A stretch of 64,000 bases of DNA from CAKZNE01 sp040222435 (GCA_965212245.1 OZ243107.1:2170001-2234000); one strand, 5' to 3'. Counted from the first letter of the stretch, positions 51,845-60,386 are shown. Notes: generated by a model from the sequence alone, not told the origin. Numbers and translations are program-made.

Positions 51845-53193
51845 GATTCTTTTTTACCCGAATTGGATTGCGAAGGTTTATAGTAGTCCGGTGGAAAACC
51901 ATTGATCTTCCGCCATAGTTCATAGCCAATAAGTACGTCTTTTAATAGTAGCATATTCCGAGTTCCTGAACCAACTCTAAGTTCCTCAGGCCAGTGATGG
52001 TCTATAGGATCCGGGGCAACCAGTACCCGGTATTTACCGTTATCACTGATAAAATTGTCAATAGCATATACGCTGCCGCCATAGGTACCATAGCTGGTAT
52101 TGGGCCACCCGGAAAATACTATGGCCGGCCAACCATCAAACTGAATACGTACGTGCTGCCCTTTATCTAATAAGGGAAGATCCATAGGATCTACATACAT
52201 CTCTACCGCGAGATCAATCTGTGAGGGCATGATACTTACAATAGCGGTACCTTCTTTAATAGTTTCACCAATTCCGGTTTGGATAGCTTTGGTTACATAG
52301 CCGTTCTGCGGAGCCTTGATGTAATACATACCACTCCTAACCGAATAGTTCATGTACTGGTTCTGTAATTTGGTTACTGTGGCTTCGGCATCGTACATCT
52401 GAGAAAGAGAGGCATATTTTTCCGACTCAGCTTTTGCTATGTTATCTTTATACTGTGCCTTTACCGAAGCTATTTCCACTTTTGCATTGATGATCTCATT
52501 CTGGCTGGTCAGTAATTTATTCTCTGCTGCTACCATAGCGGCCTGGGCTTTTTGCATGGATAGCCTGCGGTTTTCGAGGTCGGTAAGCGACTTTAACCCA
52601 TCATTGTATAGGCTCTCAAAACGGTTATATTGCTGCTGGGCAATCTCATAATTGGTCTTAGATGCCTGGTAATCAATACTGTCGCTAATAGCCTTAAGCC
52701 TGGCTTGGCGCAATTTATTCTGAGACTGCTCCAGCTTTAAGCCACTGGTTTGTAACAGAGCATCAATCTGGGCGTTCAATGCTGATATTTTTTCGGAATA
52801 TGACTTTACAGCCATTTCCTTAGAACGTAATTGTTGTTCGGTACGGCCCAATAATTCAGGGTCAAAGTACTCATCCTTTACCTCACTTATAAAAAGTATC
52901 GTATCACCGGTGTTTACAAAATCACCTTCCTGAACATACCACTTTTCAATCCGCCCGCCTATAACCGAGTGAATAGTTTGAGGTCGCTGGGCGGGTTTAA
53001 GTGTGGTGACGCTTCCCCGGGCGGTTATATTTTGGGTCCAGGGCAGCAACAGTACTATGATAAGGATCAAGAAGAAAGCAACAGCCAAACGTATAATAAC
53101 CTGACCCGAACTTCTTTTTTCTACTTCAGAGAGGGAGGGATACTGCTCCGTATTAATCCTATTCTTGGTGCTGTTTTCAGATATATTAAGCAT
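51841..53193 (-). CDS. HlyD-family membrane fusion protein
   Basis: 450 residues. Cytoplasmic N-terminus, one membrane segment (about 35-51, AVAFFLILIIVLLLPW), lipoyl half PAQRPQTIHSVIGGRIEKWYVQEGDFVNTGDTI, a long coiled-coil hairpin (about residues 110-265, ALLQTSGLKLEQSQNKLRQAR ... KVEIASVKAQYKDNIAKAES), then the second lipoyl half KAPQNGYVTKAIQTGIGETIKEG and a beta-barrel domain with VRIQFDGWPAIVFSGWP. It bridges ABC protein and TolC across the periplasm. Overlaps both neighbours. Confidence 0.92.
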   Translation of the reverse strand: MLNISENSTKNRINTEQYPSLSEVEKRSSGQVIIRLAVAFFLILIIVLLLPWTQNITARGSVTTLKPAQRPQTIHSVIGGRIEKWYVQEGDFVNTGDTILFISEVKDEYFDPELLGRTEQQLRSKEMAVKSYSEKISALNAQIDALLQTSGLKLEQSQNKLRQARLKAISDSIDYQASKTNYEIAQQQYNRFESLYNDGLKSLTDLENRRLSMQKAQAAMVAAENKLLTSQNEIINAKVEIASVKAQYKDNIAKAESEKYASLSQMYDAEATVTKLQNQYMNYSVRSGMYYIKAPQNGYVTKAIQTGIGETIKEGTAIVSIMPSQIDLAVEMYVDPMDLPLLDKGQHVRIQFDGWPAIVFSGWPNTSYGTYGGSVYAIDNFISDNGKYRVLVAPDPIDHHWPEELRVGSGTRNMLLLKDVLIGYELWRKINGFPPDYYKPSQSNSGKKES

Positions 53194-54919
53194 TGGGATC
53201 TGATGTAGGGTTATAAAATAGGCTCTTCATTTCGCTGTAACTGCCGGTTCGAATAATTTGTCCGAGGTGCATTTCTATAATGCGGTCGCACTTACCAGCC
53301 AGGTAGGGATCAGTGGAAACAGCTACCAAACTCCAGGGGTGACCGGGGTCGGTAAGGAAATCAACAATATTTTCCTTATCCCGCGGATCCAAACTGGACA
53401 AAGGTGTTTCCAAAAGCAAAAGGGCTGGGGCATGTACTACACTTCGGGCCAGTAAAAGTTTTAAAATGATATGTTGAGGCAGACCCTTTCCTTCAGGAGC
53501 AAGTAAGGTTTGGTATCCTTTAGAAGAGTTCCGGATGAAGCTCTCGAGCCCCAGTTTCTCTACTGTAGTTTTTACCATATTAAAACTTACACCCGGACGC
53601 CCCATAGCTATATTTTCCAATACAGTACCCTTAAACAGCTGTTCAGAATTCATAAAGTCCCCGATTACACTGTAAAGAGAATTGGTTTCAAGGTTCCCCT
53701 TGGGCATACCATTAAAAGTTAAACTACCTTTTTGTACATCATACAATCCGGCTATAATTGGGAGCAAAGTGCTTTTTCCGGAACCGCTGGCACCGGTAAT
53801 AAGGACTTTTTCACCGGCATTAATTTTTATGGAAACATCTTCAAGCACCGGGGATGCATTATCGGGATACCAAAAACTGACGTCCTCCATTTGTACAGTT
53901 ACTCCATCTGTTGAGCTTTGTCCTAAGTCTTGCCCATTGACATTTTCAAGATCCAGATCAGTTACCTGACCAATTTTTTCAAGGGCAGTAAGTACATCGT
54001 AAAAGGTTTCAAGACTCATGATAAGTTTTTCAACGGAGTTCATGATCAGCAGGATAATGATCTCTGCGGCCACAAACTGACCAATATTCATTTGTTGCTC
54101 CATTACCAGTATGCCACCAATGGCTAACAGCCCCAAAGCCACAATAACTTTAAAGACCACCATTAAGGAGAATTGCTGTATTAATACGCTAAAGTGTTCG
54201 TTTCTGGATTCCAGGTAACTTCCGGTATGCTCATCGGTACGTTGCATATGCATATCGGTTTTCCCGGCCATTTTAAAAGTGGTGGATACGCGGGCTAACT
54301 CTTCCAACCAATGAGCCAGTTGGTATTTGTGCTTCGATTCCTGCAGGCTGGCTTTTAAACCCTTTTCTCCTGTATAGCGGAAGATGGCGTATACCAATAC
54401 AACCAGCACCAAACTAAAGGCAATGAAAAAGGGATGGTAGAGGGATAATAGCATAAGGCCAAAAATGATGTGCAGACTGGCGGTTGAAAAGTCTATCAGG
54501 ATCTTGGATAATCCTTTTTGTACCGTCATTACATCAAAAAAGCGGTTCATAAGTTCAGGAGCGTAATGGCGGTAGAGTGATTCCATCCGTATGAGCGGGA
54601 TGCGGAATGTAAATTCAAAAGCTGCCCGGGTAAAGATCTTTTGTTGCAGATCTTCTGTAATCTTCATTTGAAGAATCTGCAATAAACCATTCAGCGCTAC
54701 ACCTAGCACTACAAATGATACCAGTATAACCCATGAAGTATTTACCTGCCCACCCTGGATAAGGTTTACAATGGCTTGTACACCCAATGGTAAAGAGAGG
54801 TATATCAAACCGTGAAATACCGAATAAACATATACATTTCGTATCTCCTTTCGGTCTGGCTTTAAAAGCCTCCAAAAGCGTTGAATAGGTGTAAATACTT
54901 CAGAGGAAAGTGTTTTCAT
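53186..54919 (-). CDS. ABC transporter (TMD-NBD) with degenerate ATPase motifs
   Basis: 577 residues. The membrane part (residues 1-320) has six helices (first VYVYSVFHGLIYLSLPLGVQAIVNL). Walker A is intact: GASGSGKSTLLPI near residue 375. Other motifs are lost: the signature LSGGQ reads LPQHI at 480-484, Walker B reads LLLLETPLSSLD with Glu504 for Asp and Thr505 in place of the catalytic Glu, and the H-loop His is Thr (VAVSTDP, T536). It probably binds ATP but hydrolyses it poorly, or pairs with another subunit. The first gene of the export operon, eight bases overlapping the HlyD gene. I recall similar 'VSNDP'-type relatives in other Bacteroidota, so this may be a subfamily trait. Confidence 0.85.
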   Translation of the reverse strand: MKTLSSEVFTPIQRFWRLLKPDRKEIRNVYVYSVFHGLIYLSLPLGVQAIVNLIQGGQVNTSWVILVSFVVLGVALNGLLQILQMKITEDLQQKIFTRAAFEFTFRIPLIRMESLYRHYAPELMNRFFDVMTVQKGLSKILIDFSTASLHIIFGLMLLSLYHPFFIAFSLVLVVLVYAIFRYTGEKGLKASLQESKHKYQLAHWLEELARVSTTFKMAGKTDMHMQRTDEHTGSYLESRNEHFSVLIQQFSLMVVFKVIVALGLLAIGGILVMEQQMNIGQFVAAEIIILLIMNSVEKLIMSLETFYDVLTALEKIGQVTDLDLENVNGQDLGQSSTDGVTVQMEDVSFWYPDNASPVLEDVSIKINAGEKVLITGASGSGKSTLLPIIAGLYDVQKGSLTFNGMPKGNLETNSLYSVIGDFMNSEQLFKGTVLENIAMGRPGVSFNMVKTTVEKLGLESFIRNSSKGYQTLLAPEGKGLPQHIILKLLLARSVVHAPALLLLETPLSSLDPRDKENIVDFLTDPGHPWSLVAVSTDPYLAGKCDRIIEMHLGQIIRTGSYSEMKSLFYNPTSDPNA

Positions 54920-54982
54920 ATGAATTTAAAAAATGACCAATGATCAGGGAGGATATAATCCGTTTGGAGGTTATAAGTGGTA

Positions 54983-55011
54983 ATATCCGATAAGTAACGG
55001 CTTTCGGATAT
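54983..55011. repeat. inverted repeat between tetR and the export operon
   Basis: ATATCCGA (54983-54990) and TCGGATAT (55004-55011) are perfect inverted copies separated by 13 bases. It lies 64 bases before the ABC start and 48 after the tetR stop. No T tract follows on either strand. It differs from the dyad before tetR. Confidence 0.5.
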
Positions 55012-55058
55012 AAGAAAGCTAAATGGAGCAGGTAAACTGAAAAAACAGAAGGTACCGA

Positions 55059-55727
55059 TCACAAGTCAATAGTTTTGAAAACAATATCCTGGTAGCATGC
55101 TACAATAGAATCTTCTCCTTTTATCACATCAGTAAGCCGGGGCAAGTGCGCAGCAAAATAGCGTTGATAATGGGTTCCCTCCACCACGGTTGATATCAGC
55201 ATGTGCGGATATTTATAATCAGGGTTTATTTCCAGTATGATATCACTGATCCGGCCCACCAATCTTTTATAAACCGCAAAAGCTCCCTCGCGGTTTACTT
55301 CATCTACTTCTTTAACCAAATATACCTTTGATGCTTCAGCAATTACTATTTCATTGAGTTTAATCTCGTTGATATGGGCGAAATCTCCATCCTGCTCAAC
55401 CGGCTGTGTAAGTATCTGCAGAGCTCTTTTCAATCTTTCCCTGGGCGAGCTGATGTTAGCCGTTCCGAAGTAAAGACGGTACTCCATCCACTCCCAATAC
55501 CAACAAGTGAGATACAATAGTAACTTGTGTTTGCTTTCAAAATAGCGATAGACAGAGGCTTCTGTGGATTTTATCTTTTGCGCCAGTTTACGGAAAGTAA
55601 AACATTCAAAGCCTACCTCATGAATCATATCAATACTTCCGGATATAATTCGAAGCCCCAAATCACTGGACTCAGGATTTTTAAGATACGTACTGGCGTT
55701 TACTTTGAATTGCAGACTGGGTAGCAT
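55059..55727 (-). CDS. TetR-family regulator of the export operon
   Basis: 222 residues from ATG 55727, chosen because longer in-frame starts would cross the promoter and give a spurious hydrophobic N-terminus. The helix-turn-helix region is about residues 27-70: GSIDMIHEVGFECFTFRKLAQKIKSTEASVYRYFESKHKLL. The C-terminal part is a ligand-binding helical domain with no motif I can name. It precedes the ABC-HlyD-TolC genes on the same strand with 139 bases between, and probably controls them and itself, as with many efflux regulators. Confidence 0.88.
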   Translation of the reverse strand: MLPSLQFKVNASTYLKNPESSDLGLRIISGSIDMIHEVGFECFTFRKLAQKIKSTEASVYRYFESKHKLLLYLTCWYWEWMEYRLYFGTANISSPRERLKRALQILTQPVEQDGDFAHINEIKLNEIVIAEASKVYLVKEVDEVNREGAFAVYKRLVGRISDIILEINPDYKYPHMLISTVVEGTHYQRYFAAHLPRLTDVIKGEDSIVACYQDIVFKTIDL

Positions 55728-55754
55728 GGCTATCTGATTTAGCTTATTTGATCG

Positions 55755-55787
55755 CGAATATAATAGTAATACTATTAATAATGCAAA
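55755..55787 (-). promoter_or_regulatory. tetR promoter containing a 17-bp dyad operator
   Basis: Minus strand TTTG (55784-55787), 21-base spacer, then TATATTCG (55755-55762; one mismatch to TAnnTTTG). A perfect 17-base palindrome TAATAGTAATACTATTA (55761-55777) occupies the spacer and touches the -7 box. This is the usual TetR operator size and layout for autorepression. Leader to the ATG about 20 bases. Confidence 0.7.
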
Positions 55788-55899
55788 TTTTACAACCATT
55801 ATATTTTTCCATGCAGAAAAACGATGATGATAGCTGTAGCTGCGAAGCAACCCGGCTAATTTTTCAAAACAATATTAGAAGAGAGTAAATGAATGGAAT

Positions 55900-55932
55900 A
55901 AAAAAAGGCTCTCCACGTGGAGAGCCTTTTTT
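55900..55932. terminator. terminator after tRNA-Arg
   Basis: GGCTCTCCACGTGGAGAGCC (55907-55926) is a perfect palindrome with A run to the left and T run to the right, so active on either strand. On the minus strand it begins just after the tRNA 3' end. Confidence 0.9.
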
Positions 55933-55933
55933 G

Positions 55934-56007
55934 TGACCTTGCAGGGAGTCGAACCCCGAACCTCCGCATCCGTAGTGCGGTGCTCTATCCAGTTAAGCTA
56001 CAAGGCC
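55934..56007 (-). tRNA. tRNA-Arg(ACG)
   Basis: 74 bases on the minus strand. Acceptor GGCCTTG/CAAGGTC (one G-T pair) with discriminator A, anticodon stem CCGCA/TGCGG around loop CTACGGA with anticodon ACG (bases 55971-55973), T-arm CGGGGTTCGACTCCCTG. The A34 should be deaminated to inosine by TadA to read CGN codons. Confidence 0.97.
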
Positions 56008-56050
56008 ATTGTTTAAGGGGTGCAAATATAAAACTATTTATGTGAAACTA

Positions 56051-56335
56051 TCAATTAATTTCTGCACTTAATCCACGGTTCAACAATTCCGTGCACTGAG
56101 ATTTTAATTGATCGTATTCACCGGATTTAACGGAGCATTTTCCTTTGTAATGCACCAGTACGCTGCATTGCTCAGCTTGTTCAAGAGTATGATCGCAAAC
56201 TTCAACCAAACTGGTTATTACCCAATCAAAAGTGTTTACGTCATCATTAAACAAAACGATCTCATGCAAACGAGAAGTTTGAAAATCTACTTTAGGCTTC
56301 TGAAGTGTTTTAGTATCGGAGTTCTTAATCATCAT
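56051..56335 (-). CDS. clpS: ATP-dependent Clp protease adaptor ClpS
   Basis: 94 residues. The conserved block is HEIVLFNDDVNTFDWVITSLVEVCDHTLEQAEQCSVLVHYKGKCSVKSGEYDQLK; the Asn-Asp pair NDD and the hydrophobic pocket bind N-degron residues and hand substrates to ClpAP/ClpCP. The unstructured N-terminal tail needed for delivery is about 28 residues. Its start overlaps the plsY stop by 11 bases, so the two are translationally close and probably cotranscribed. Confidence 0.92.
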   Translation of the reverse strand: MMIKNSDTKTLQKPKVDFQTSRLHEIVLFNDDVNTFDWVITSLVEVCDHTLEQAEQCSVLVHYKGKCSVKSGEYDQLKSQCTELLNRGLSAEIN

Positions 56336-56936
56336 TTTTACGCAAACTTATTCTACGTTCCTTTCCATTTAAGAGGCGCTCAATATTCTTCTGATGGGTA
56401 ATGAGTACTAAAAACACCATGGCAAAAGCAAATAAAACTAAGATTTTAGAGTGCTCATGATATCGGAAGATCAGCCAAACCGGGAATGATAATGCTGCTA
56501 AAATAGAGCTCAGAGAGACAATCCGGAAAGAGAGGAAAAAGACCATAAAAGTGGCAATAGCCATAAGGGCAGCACCAGTATGTATGGCGATGATCATTCC
56601 CAAAAGAGTGGCTATACCTTTCCCGCCTTTAAAATTGGCAAAAACCGGAAAAATATGACCAACAACTGAGCATACACCCAATATTACCATTAATTCAATG
56701 TCGCCTGCGTAAGCGGGAAACAAAACAGCCAGCTTTACAGCCATAAAACCTTTTAGTGCATCTAATATGAGTACTGCCAAACCGGGCTTGGTACCCAGTA
56801 CGCGCATGGTATTGGTTGCACCGGCATTACCACTGCCGTAATCGCGAACGTCAACTCCGTAGAAGAGCCGACCAATCCATACCGACCAGGGCATTGAACC
56901 TATCAGATAAGCTGCTAATACAAGAATTAATTTCAT
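56325..56936 (-). CDS. plsY: acyl-phosphate:glycerol-3-phosphate acyltransferase PlsY
   Basis: 203 residues with five or so membrane segments. Motifs YLIGSMPWSVWIGRLFYGVDVRDYGSGNAGATNTMRVLG (motif 1), GHIFPVFANFKGGKGIATLLG (motif 2), and the last conserved region near ITHQKNIERLLNGKERR. PlsY makes lysophosphatidic acid from acyl-phosphate and glycerol 3-phosphate, the first step of phospholipid synthesis. A TAAATTTG box ends only four bases before the ATG, so the mRNA may be nearly leaderless. Confidence 0.95.
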   Translation of the reverse strand: MKLILVLAAYLIGSMPWSVWIGRLFYGVDVRDYGSGNAGATNTMRVLGTKPGLAVLILDALKGFMAVKLAVLFPAYAGDIELMVILGVCSVVGHIFPVFANFKGGKGIATLLGMIIAIHTGAALMAIATFMVFFLSFRIVSLSSILAALSFPVWLIFRYHEHSKILVLFAFAMVFLVLITHQKNIERLLNGKERRISLRKNDD

Positions 56937-56940
56937 GCGG

Positions 56941-56948
56941 CAAATTTA
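56941..56948 (-). promoter_or_regulatory. -7 box directly before plsY
   Basis: Minus strand TAAATTTG, a full match to TAnnTTTG. Only CCGC separates it from the ATG, so transcription from this box would begin at or next to the start codon. No clear -33 partner was seen. Confidence 0.45.
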
Positions 56949-57001
56949 ACAATTTGGCAACACATGCTAATTATAAGAGTAAAATGCTTTAAGACAGTTG
57001 C

Positions 57002-59239
57002 TTATAAAGCCTTTTCTATAGCCGTGTCATATAACTCCTTGTACTCATCCACATGCCCCCAATCGGCATCATCAATGCGGATGGAGCCTTTGGTTACATG
57101 TCCCAGGAGATCAAACTCCACACCATTGAGCATCATCAGGTCAATGAAATCATCTTCTTTACTTTGATCTACAGAAACAATGATGCGGCTCTGCGATTCA
57201 CCGAACAAGTAAGCATCCCTGCGTATAGCAGAGTCTGAGGTAATGTCAAAGCCAAGGCCACTGCTCATGGCTTTCTCCATAAGTGCTACAAATATTCCAC
57301 CTTCCGAAATATCGTGCGCAGAGGCGATCATCCCTTTGCGTATGATCATTTTCATTTGTTCCTGAAGCGAATATTCTTCTTCCAGGCTAAAGAAAGGAAC
57401 GGGTGATTTCTCCACACCATGAATGTTTACCAGATACTGAGAGGAGGAGATATCATTACGGTTTTCTCCAAGCATATAAATCAGGTCTCCCTTTTGTTTA
57501 AAAGGAATGGTGGTTATATGTTTTTTACTTTCTACAATACCGATCATACCTATAGTAGGGGTAGGAAATACCGGCTCGGTTTTATCTTTTAATACAGTTT
57601 GATTATAAAAACTTACGTTACCTCCGGTAACCGGAGTCTGGAATTTTTCACAAGCCTTACCCATACCTTTAATGGTATGCACAAACTGCCAGTATACTTC
57701 AGGATTGTATGGATTACCAAAGTTCAGGCAATTAGTTACTGCGCTGGGCACACCACCTGAAACCACAATATTACGTGCTGCTTCGGCTACAGCAATCATG
57801 CTTCCTTTTTCAGGATCGGCATGCACATAGCGTGAGTTACAATCCACACTCATGGCAATAGCACGATCGGTATCTTTCAGATTTACTACCGGGGCGTCAG
57901 TGGGGCCATTAGTGCTCATGTTCACGGTGCCTACCATACTATCGTATTGGTCATACACAAAACGTTTGGAAGCAATATTAGGATGACTGATAAGCTTTTT
58001 GGCTACAGCCTGAAGATCATCCGGTACCGTGATGCTGTTAATGTCAAATGCCTGGTATTCTTTATAATAAGCTGGCTCGCGATGCTCACGATAATATACC
58101 GGGGCACCTCCACCCAATACGAGTGGTGAAGCCGGAGTTTCTGCAACTAACTCTCCGTGCCAGTAATATTGAAGTTTATCTTCGTCAACTACTTCACCTA
58201 TCTGCTCACACGGTAAGTCCCATTTATCAAAGATGGCCTTTACCTCTGCTTCACGGCCTTTATGGATCACGGCCAACATACGCTCCTGGCTTTCTGAAAG
58301 CAGGATTTCCCAGGGTTGCATATCATCCTGGCGTTGAGGAACCTTATCAAGGTCAATACGCATTCCTACACCACCCCCGGCACTCATTTCTGAAGTGGAA
58401 CAGGTTATGCCTGCCGCACCCATGTCCTGCATACCTACTATAGCTCCGGTTTGAGCCAGTTCCATGGTGGCTTCCAATAATAGTTTTTCCTGAAAAGGAT
58501 CACCTACTTGAACGGATGGAATGTCTTCAGAAGAAGCTTCTGTGAGATCTTTAGACGCGAAAGCGGCTCCGGCAATACCATCTTTACCGGTATAGGAACC
58601 GATAATAAAAACCGGGTTGCCAGGGCCCTGAGCCTTGGCACTGATCATTTTATCCGTTTTAGTGTTTAAAATACCGGCTGAAAAAGCGTTGACCAGTGGG
58701 TTTTGCTCGTAGCATTTATCAAAATAAACCTCGCCACCCACGGTAGGTACACCAAAAGAGTTTCCATAATCACCAATACCTTTAACCACACCTTTTAACA
58801 ACCATTTGGTACGCTCACTTTTCAACTCACCAAAACGCAGAGAGTTCATCTGCGCAACCGGGCGGGCGCCCATGGTAAAAATGTCGCGGTTTATACCGCC
58901 TACTCCGGTAGCAGCACCCTGGTAAGGTTCCAAAGCAGAAGGGTGGTTATGCGATTCAATTTTAAAAGCACAGGCCATATCATCACCTATATCTACCAGG
59001 CCAGCATTTTCTTCTCCGGCTTTCACCAGCATATGAGGACCGTCCTTAGGAAGCGTTTTTAACCAAACAATGGAGTTCTTGTAGGAGCAGTGTTCACTCC
59101 ACATTACCGAGTAAATGCTCAATTCATTGAAGTTAGGCTCACGCCCTAAAATTTCTTTGATCTTATCGTATTCTTCGGGAAGTAGTCCAAGTTCCTTAGC
59201 AGTTTCAACACCCACAGGTGCCAGTGTAGATTCGCTCAT
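57002..59239 (-). CDS. purL: phosphoribosylformylglycinamidine synthase subunit PurL
   Basis: 745 residues, the small (three-component) PurL of purine synthesis that uses ammonia from PurQ to convert FGAR to FGAM with ATP. Motifs: MWSEHCSYKNS near residue 45, AGEENAGLVDIGDDMACAFKIESHNHPSALEPYQGAATGVGGINRDIFTMGARPVA, VPTVGGEVYFD, MQDMGAAGITCSTSEMSAGGGVGM, and TGGNVSFYNQ. Full length. Its ATG overlaps the stop of the preceding small gene as ATGA. No other pur genes are nearby. Confidence 0.96.
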   Translation of the reverse strand: MSESTLAPVGVETAKELGLLPEEYDKIKEILGREPNFNELSIYSVMWSEHCSYKNSIVWLKTLPKDGPHMLVKAGEENAGLVDIGDDMACAFKIESHNHPSALEPYQGAATGVGGINRDIFTMGARPVAQMNSLRFGELKSERTKWLLKGVVKGIGDYGNSFGVPTVGGEVYFDKCYEQNPLVNAFSAGILNTKTDKMISAKAQGPGNPVFIIGSYTGKDGIAGAAFASKDLTEASSEDIPSVQVGDPFQEKLLLEATMELAQTGAIVGMQDMGAAGITCSTSEMSAGGGVGMRIDLDKVPQRQDDMQPWEILLSESQERMLAVIHKGREAEVKAIFDKWDLPCEQIGEVVDEDKLQYYWHGELVAETPASPLVLGGGAPVYYREHREPAYYKEYQAFDINSITVPDDLQAVAKKLISHPNIASKRFVYDQYDSMVGTVNMSTNGPTDAPVVNLKDTDRAIAMSVDCNSRYVHADPEKGSMIAVAEAARNIVVSGGVPSAVTNCLNFGNPYNPEVYWQFVHTIKGMGKACEKFQTPVTGGNVSFYNQTVLKDKTEPVFPTPTIGMIGIVESKKHITTIPFKQKGDLIYMLGENRNDISSSQYLVNIHGVEKSPVPFFSLEEEYSLQEQMKMIIRKGMIASAHDISEGGIFVALMEKAMSSGLGFDITSDSAIRRDAYLFGESQSRIIVSVDQSKEDDFIDLMMLNGVEFDLLGHVTKGSIRIDDADWGHVDEYKELYDTAIEKAL

Positions 59240-59667
59240 AGTGATCTTATTATCTCAAAGCGCAAAGATAAAAGGATTACGGAGGAAATGATAGTTCCAA
59301 ATAGAGTTAATTGTTTCCTGTATATGTAGTGATCATATAAGCTCGTCTTGCTGGTATAAATGAACTCCCGGGCAATGATCTTTTTAAGCTCAGCTTCCAT
59401 TTCCGAACTGAGGTTCTTGATTTGGAAACAACTCTTGCCTTTAAGAAATCTCTTCAGTTCATCAGAAAGACCGAACTTACCGGTATGGTTGTAAATCTGG
59501 AAGAAATAAAAGTGTACATCCTCAGGCTTGGAAACTACACTGGCAAAATAAAAAACATCCCCTTTTTGTTTGCCCTGAATCCTTTCTTTAGTGCCGGCCA
59601 CTTCAAAGTTTTCATAAGTATTATTCCGAATCTTTAAAGAAGGTATATATTTCTTTGATGATGCCAA
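59236..59667 (-). CDS. unknown protein with C-terminal membrane segment
   Basis: 143 residues if the TTG at 59667 is used. No ATG exists in the open frame, which runs back to a stop at 59719-59721, so the real start is TTG at 59667 or CTG at 59703. The middle is basic and charged (KSCFQIKNLSSEMEAELKKIIAREF), and the end has a membrane segment (about 121-140, LTLFGTIISSVILLSLRFEI). No family recognised. It overlaps purL by ATGA. A tail-anchored membrane protein is possible. Confidence 0.55.
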   Translation of the reverse strand: MASSKKYIPSLKIRNNTYENFEVAGTKERIQGKQKGDVFYFASVVSKPEDVHFYFFQIYNHTGKFGLSDELKRFLKGKSCFQIKNLSSEMEAELKKIIAREFIYTSKTSLYDHYIYRKQLTLFGTIISSVILLSLRFEIIRSL

Positions 59668-59734
59668 CCGGCTTTCAAGGATATCCGATACTTCCTTTTT
59701 CAGGATAAAAAATTGATGCTACAAGATAAAAAGG

Positions 59735-60307
59735 CTATTGCAGGATTTCTGCTACTTGCTTTTGTAGGTCAGGAACTATCTCATTTTCAAACCAGGGATT
59801 GCGTTTAAGCCATATTCTGTTTCGTGGTGATGGGTGCGGAAGAGGTATATAGCCCGGGCCATACGTTTTATAATTACGTACGGTTTCGGTTAAAGTGGCC
59901 CGGGCGTTTTTGCCGAGGTAATAGGCTTGGGCATACTGGCCGATGAGCAGAGTAAGCTTAAGCCCGGGCATTAACTGCAATAGCGGTGGATGCCAAAGGG
60001 GAGCACATTCTTTACGGGGTGGGAGGTCTCCGGATTTGCCTTTACCAGGGTAGCAAAAGCCCATAGGCATCAAACCTATCTTTTGAGGATTGTAAAATTC
60101 TTTATCCGTAATGTTCATCCACTCCCGTAACTTTCTGCCACTTGGGTCATTCCAGGGTATGCCGGTTTTATGAACACTGGTACCCGGAGCCTGGCCAATA
60201 ATCAATATCCGGCTCTCAGGGCTTGCAGAAACCACTGGTCTTGATCCGAGCTCCAGGAATGGAGTACACACGTTACATGACCGTATTTCGGAAAGTAATT
60301 TTTCCAT
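59735..60307 (-). CDS. uracil-DNA glycosylase family protein
   Basis: 190 residues. Motif 1 is ILIIGQAPGTSVHKTGIPWNDPSGRKLREWM, matching the GQAPG / water-activating region of the UDG superfamily; motif 2 is IPLPHPSPRN near residue 155 (His in HPSPRN). Two Cys near the start (SCNVCTPF) and another pair mid-protein (FCYPGKGKSGDLPPRKEC) resemble the Cys arrangement of iron-sulfur family 4/5 UDGs, but the spacing is uncertain. It removes uracil or related bases from DNA or belongs to a non-catalytic branch; function inferred from family. Confidence 0.8.
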   Translation of the reverse strand: MEKLLSEIRSCNVCTPFLELGSRPVVSASPESRILIIGQAPGTSVHKTGIPWNDPSGRKLREWMNITDKEFYNPQKIGLMPMGFCYPGKGKSGDLPPRKECAPLWHPPLLQLMPGLKLTLLIGQYAQAYYLGKNARATLTETVRNYKTYGPGYIPLPHPSPRNRIWLKRNPWFENEIVPDLQKQVAEILQ

Positions 60308-60386
60308 GATCCAGGGAAAATTAATAAATCCATCCCAAAGCCGATTATGGATGAGCTATTTTATAGACGAAAGTTCAAAGTATAAA

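Noticed and set aside
55728..55850. A longer tetR start adding 41 residues with a hydrophobic segment
   Set aside because: The added part overlaps the promoter and dyad, and TetR proteins lack N-terminal membrane helices.
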